Shown here piece after piece: positions 63,840 through 64,000 of a DNA stretch of 64,000 nt. Each line of letters starts with the position of its first letter. Positions within the stretch are counted from its first letter, which is position 1. The DNA comes from Roseiflexus sp034432635 (GTDB taxonomy: Bacteria; Chloroflexota; Chloroflexia; Chloroflexales; Roseiflexaceae), in contig DAOUBK010000087.1 in assembly GCA_034432635.1 (NCBI GenBank), positions 40,474 through 104,473 of the forward strand, in the 5' to 3' direction. Below the pieces are notes generated by a model that saw only the letters and a list, made by a program, of their open reading frames with translations, ran no database searches and was not told the origin of the DNA. A program made the translations under genes and the position numbers.

Positions 63840-64000
63840 ATGAATCGTCTATCAATCCCACTGGTCGCTCGTTTCATGATCGCAACCATTGGTATTGCGC
63901 TCATCGCAGCATGTGGTGGGCAGCCCGCCGCTACTCCTCCAACGACCGCGCCAACGACTGCACCCGCCGCACCGACCACCGCGCCGACGACTGTGCCCGC
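63840..64000 (+). CDS. Lipoprotein with a Pro/Thr/Ala-rich linker, N-terminal part only (gene continues beyond the window)
   Basis: The first 53 residues: signal peptide MNRLSIPLVARFMIATIGIA, lipobox LIAACG with the lipidated Cys, then a PATPPTTAPTTAPAAPTTAP linker. Chloroflexota solute-binding lipoproteins often start this way, so a substrate-binding protein is likely, but the domain itself is outside the window. AGGAAG lies about 10 nt before the ATG, and a strong promoter is at 63679. Confidence 0.75.
   Translation, partial: MNRLSIPLVARFMIATIGIALIAACGGQPAATPPTTAPTTAPAAPTTAPTTVP

Overview
The window is high-GC chromosomal DNA that looks like a filamentous anoxygenic phototroph of the Chloroflexota, most like Roseiflexus. 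This is an inference from gene content: large multi-domain PAS/GAF kinases, cytosolic LacI-type sugar-binding folds fused to signalling outputs, CSLREA/DUF11 secreted proteins with a short PLLIR-type tail, a membrane-bound [NiFe] hydrogenase, and intergenic TTGAACG arrays. No rRNA, phototrophy gene, prophage, insertion sequence or CRISPR array is visible.

Layout. 1-5.8 kb: two decayed regulatory loci (a MalT/BTAD-type regulator, and a DUF5317 membrane protein with a histidine kinase remnant) flank an intact heterodimeric ABC exporter. 5.8-9.3 kb: a PspC-domain protein, RodA and a secreted beta-helix/DUF11 protein, all on the minus strand. 9.4-9.6 kb: a two-gene tRNA-Ala operon with a near-consensus promoter and a terminator, diverging from the secreted-protein gene across a perfect 9-bp inverted repeat. 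9.7-10.6 kb: an MDR oxidoreductase. 10.7-17.7 kb: a three-gene minus-strand signalling operon (GGDEF-EAL protein, LacI-fold hybrid kinase, stand-alone response regulator). 17.9-22.9 kb: MscL, then an envelope/glycolipid-like group (GT2, TVP38, GT4, PHP phosphoesterase), then an rRNA/tRNA 2'-O-methyltransferase. 23-25.6 kb: alpha/beta hydrolase and HflX. 25.7-30 kb: a [NiFe] hydrogenase operon (small, large, cytochrome b, maturation protease). 30.2-39.3 kb: a MacAB-like export cluster preceded by an unusual tandem-duplicated solute-binding lipoprotein. 40-44.5 kb: a tricorn-type protease and aldose 1-epimerase. 44.6-47.2 kb: two proteins of unknown function and a site-2 protease with CBS domains. 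47.2-52 kb: a LacI-fold/STAS sensor, an SH3-type membrane protein and a two-component pair. About 1.1 kb of gene-poor, hairpin-rich DNA follows. 52.9-59.4 kb: fatty-acyl-CoA oxidation genes (SDR, enoyl-CoA hydratase, acyl-CoA dehydrogenase, EtfBA) with an Atg22/UMF1-type transporter. 59.8-63.5 kb: an RsbT-like kinase, an RsbX-like phosphatase and a large GAF/PAS histidine kinase. The window ends inside a lipoprotein gene with a strong promoter.

Functionally the window combines energy metabolism (H2 uptake, acyl-CoA oxidation through ETF) with heavy signalling (c-di-GMP, two-component and partner-switching parts). The most distinctive items are the tandem solute-binding protein linked to a MacAB-type exporter, the two LacI-fold cytosolic sensors with different outputs, a substituted proximal-cluster cysteine in the hydrogenase small subunit, two families of intergenic repeats, and an uncharacterised protein pair near 45 kb.
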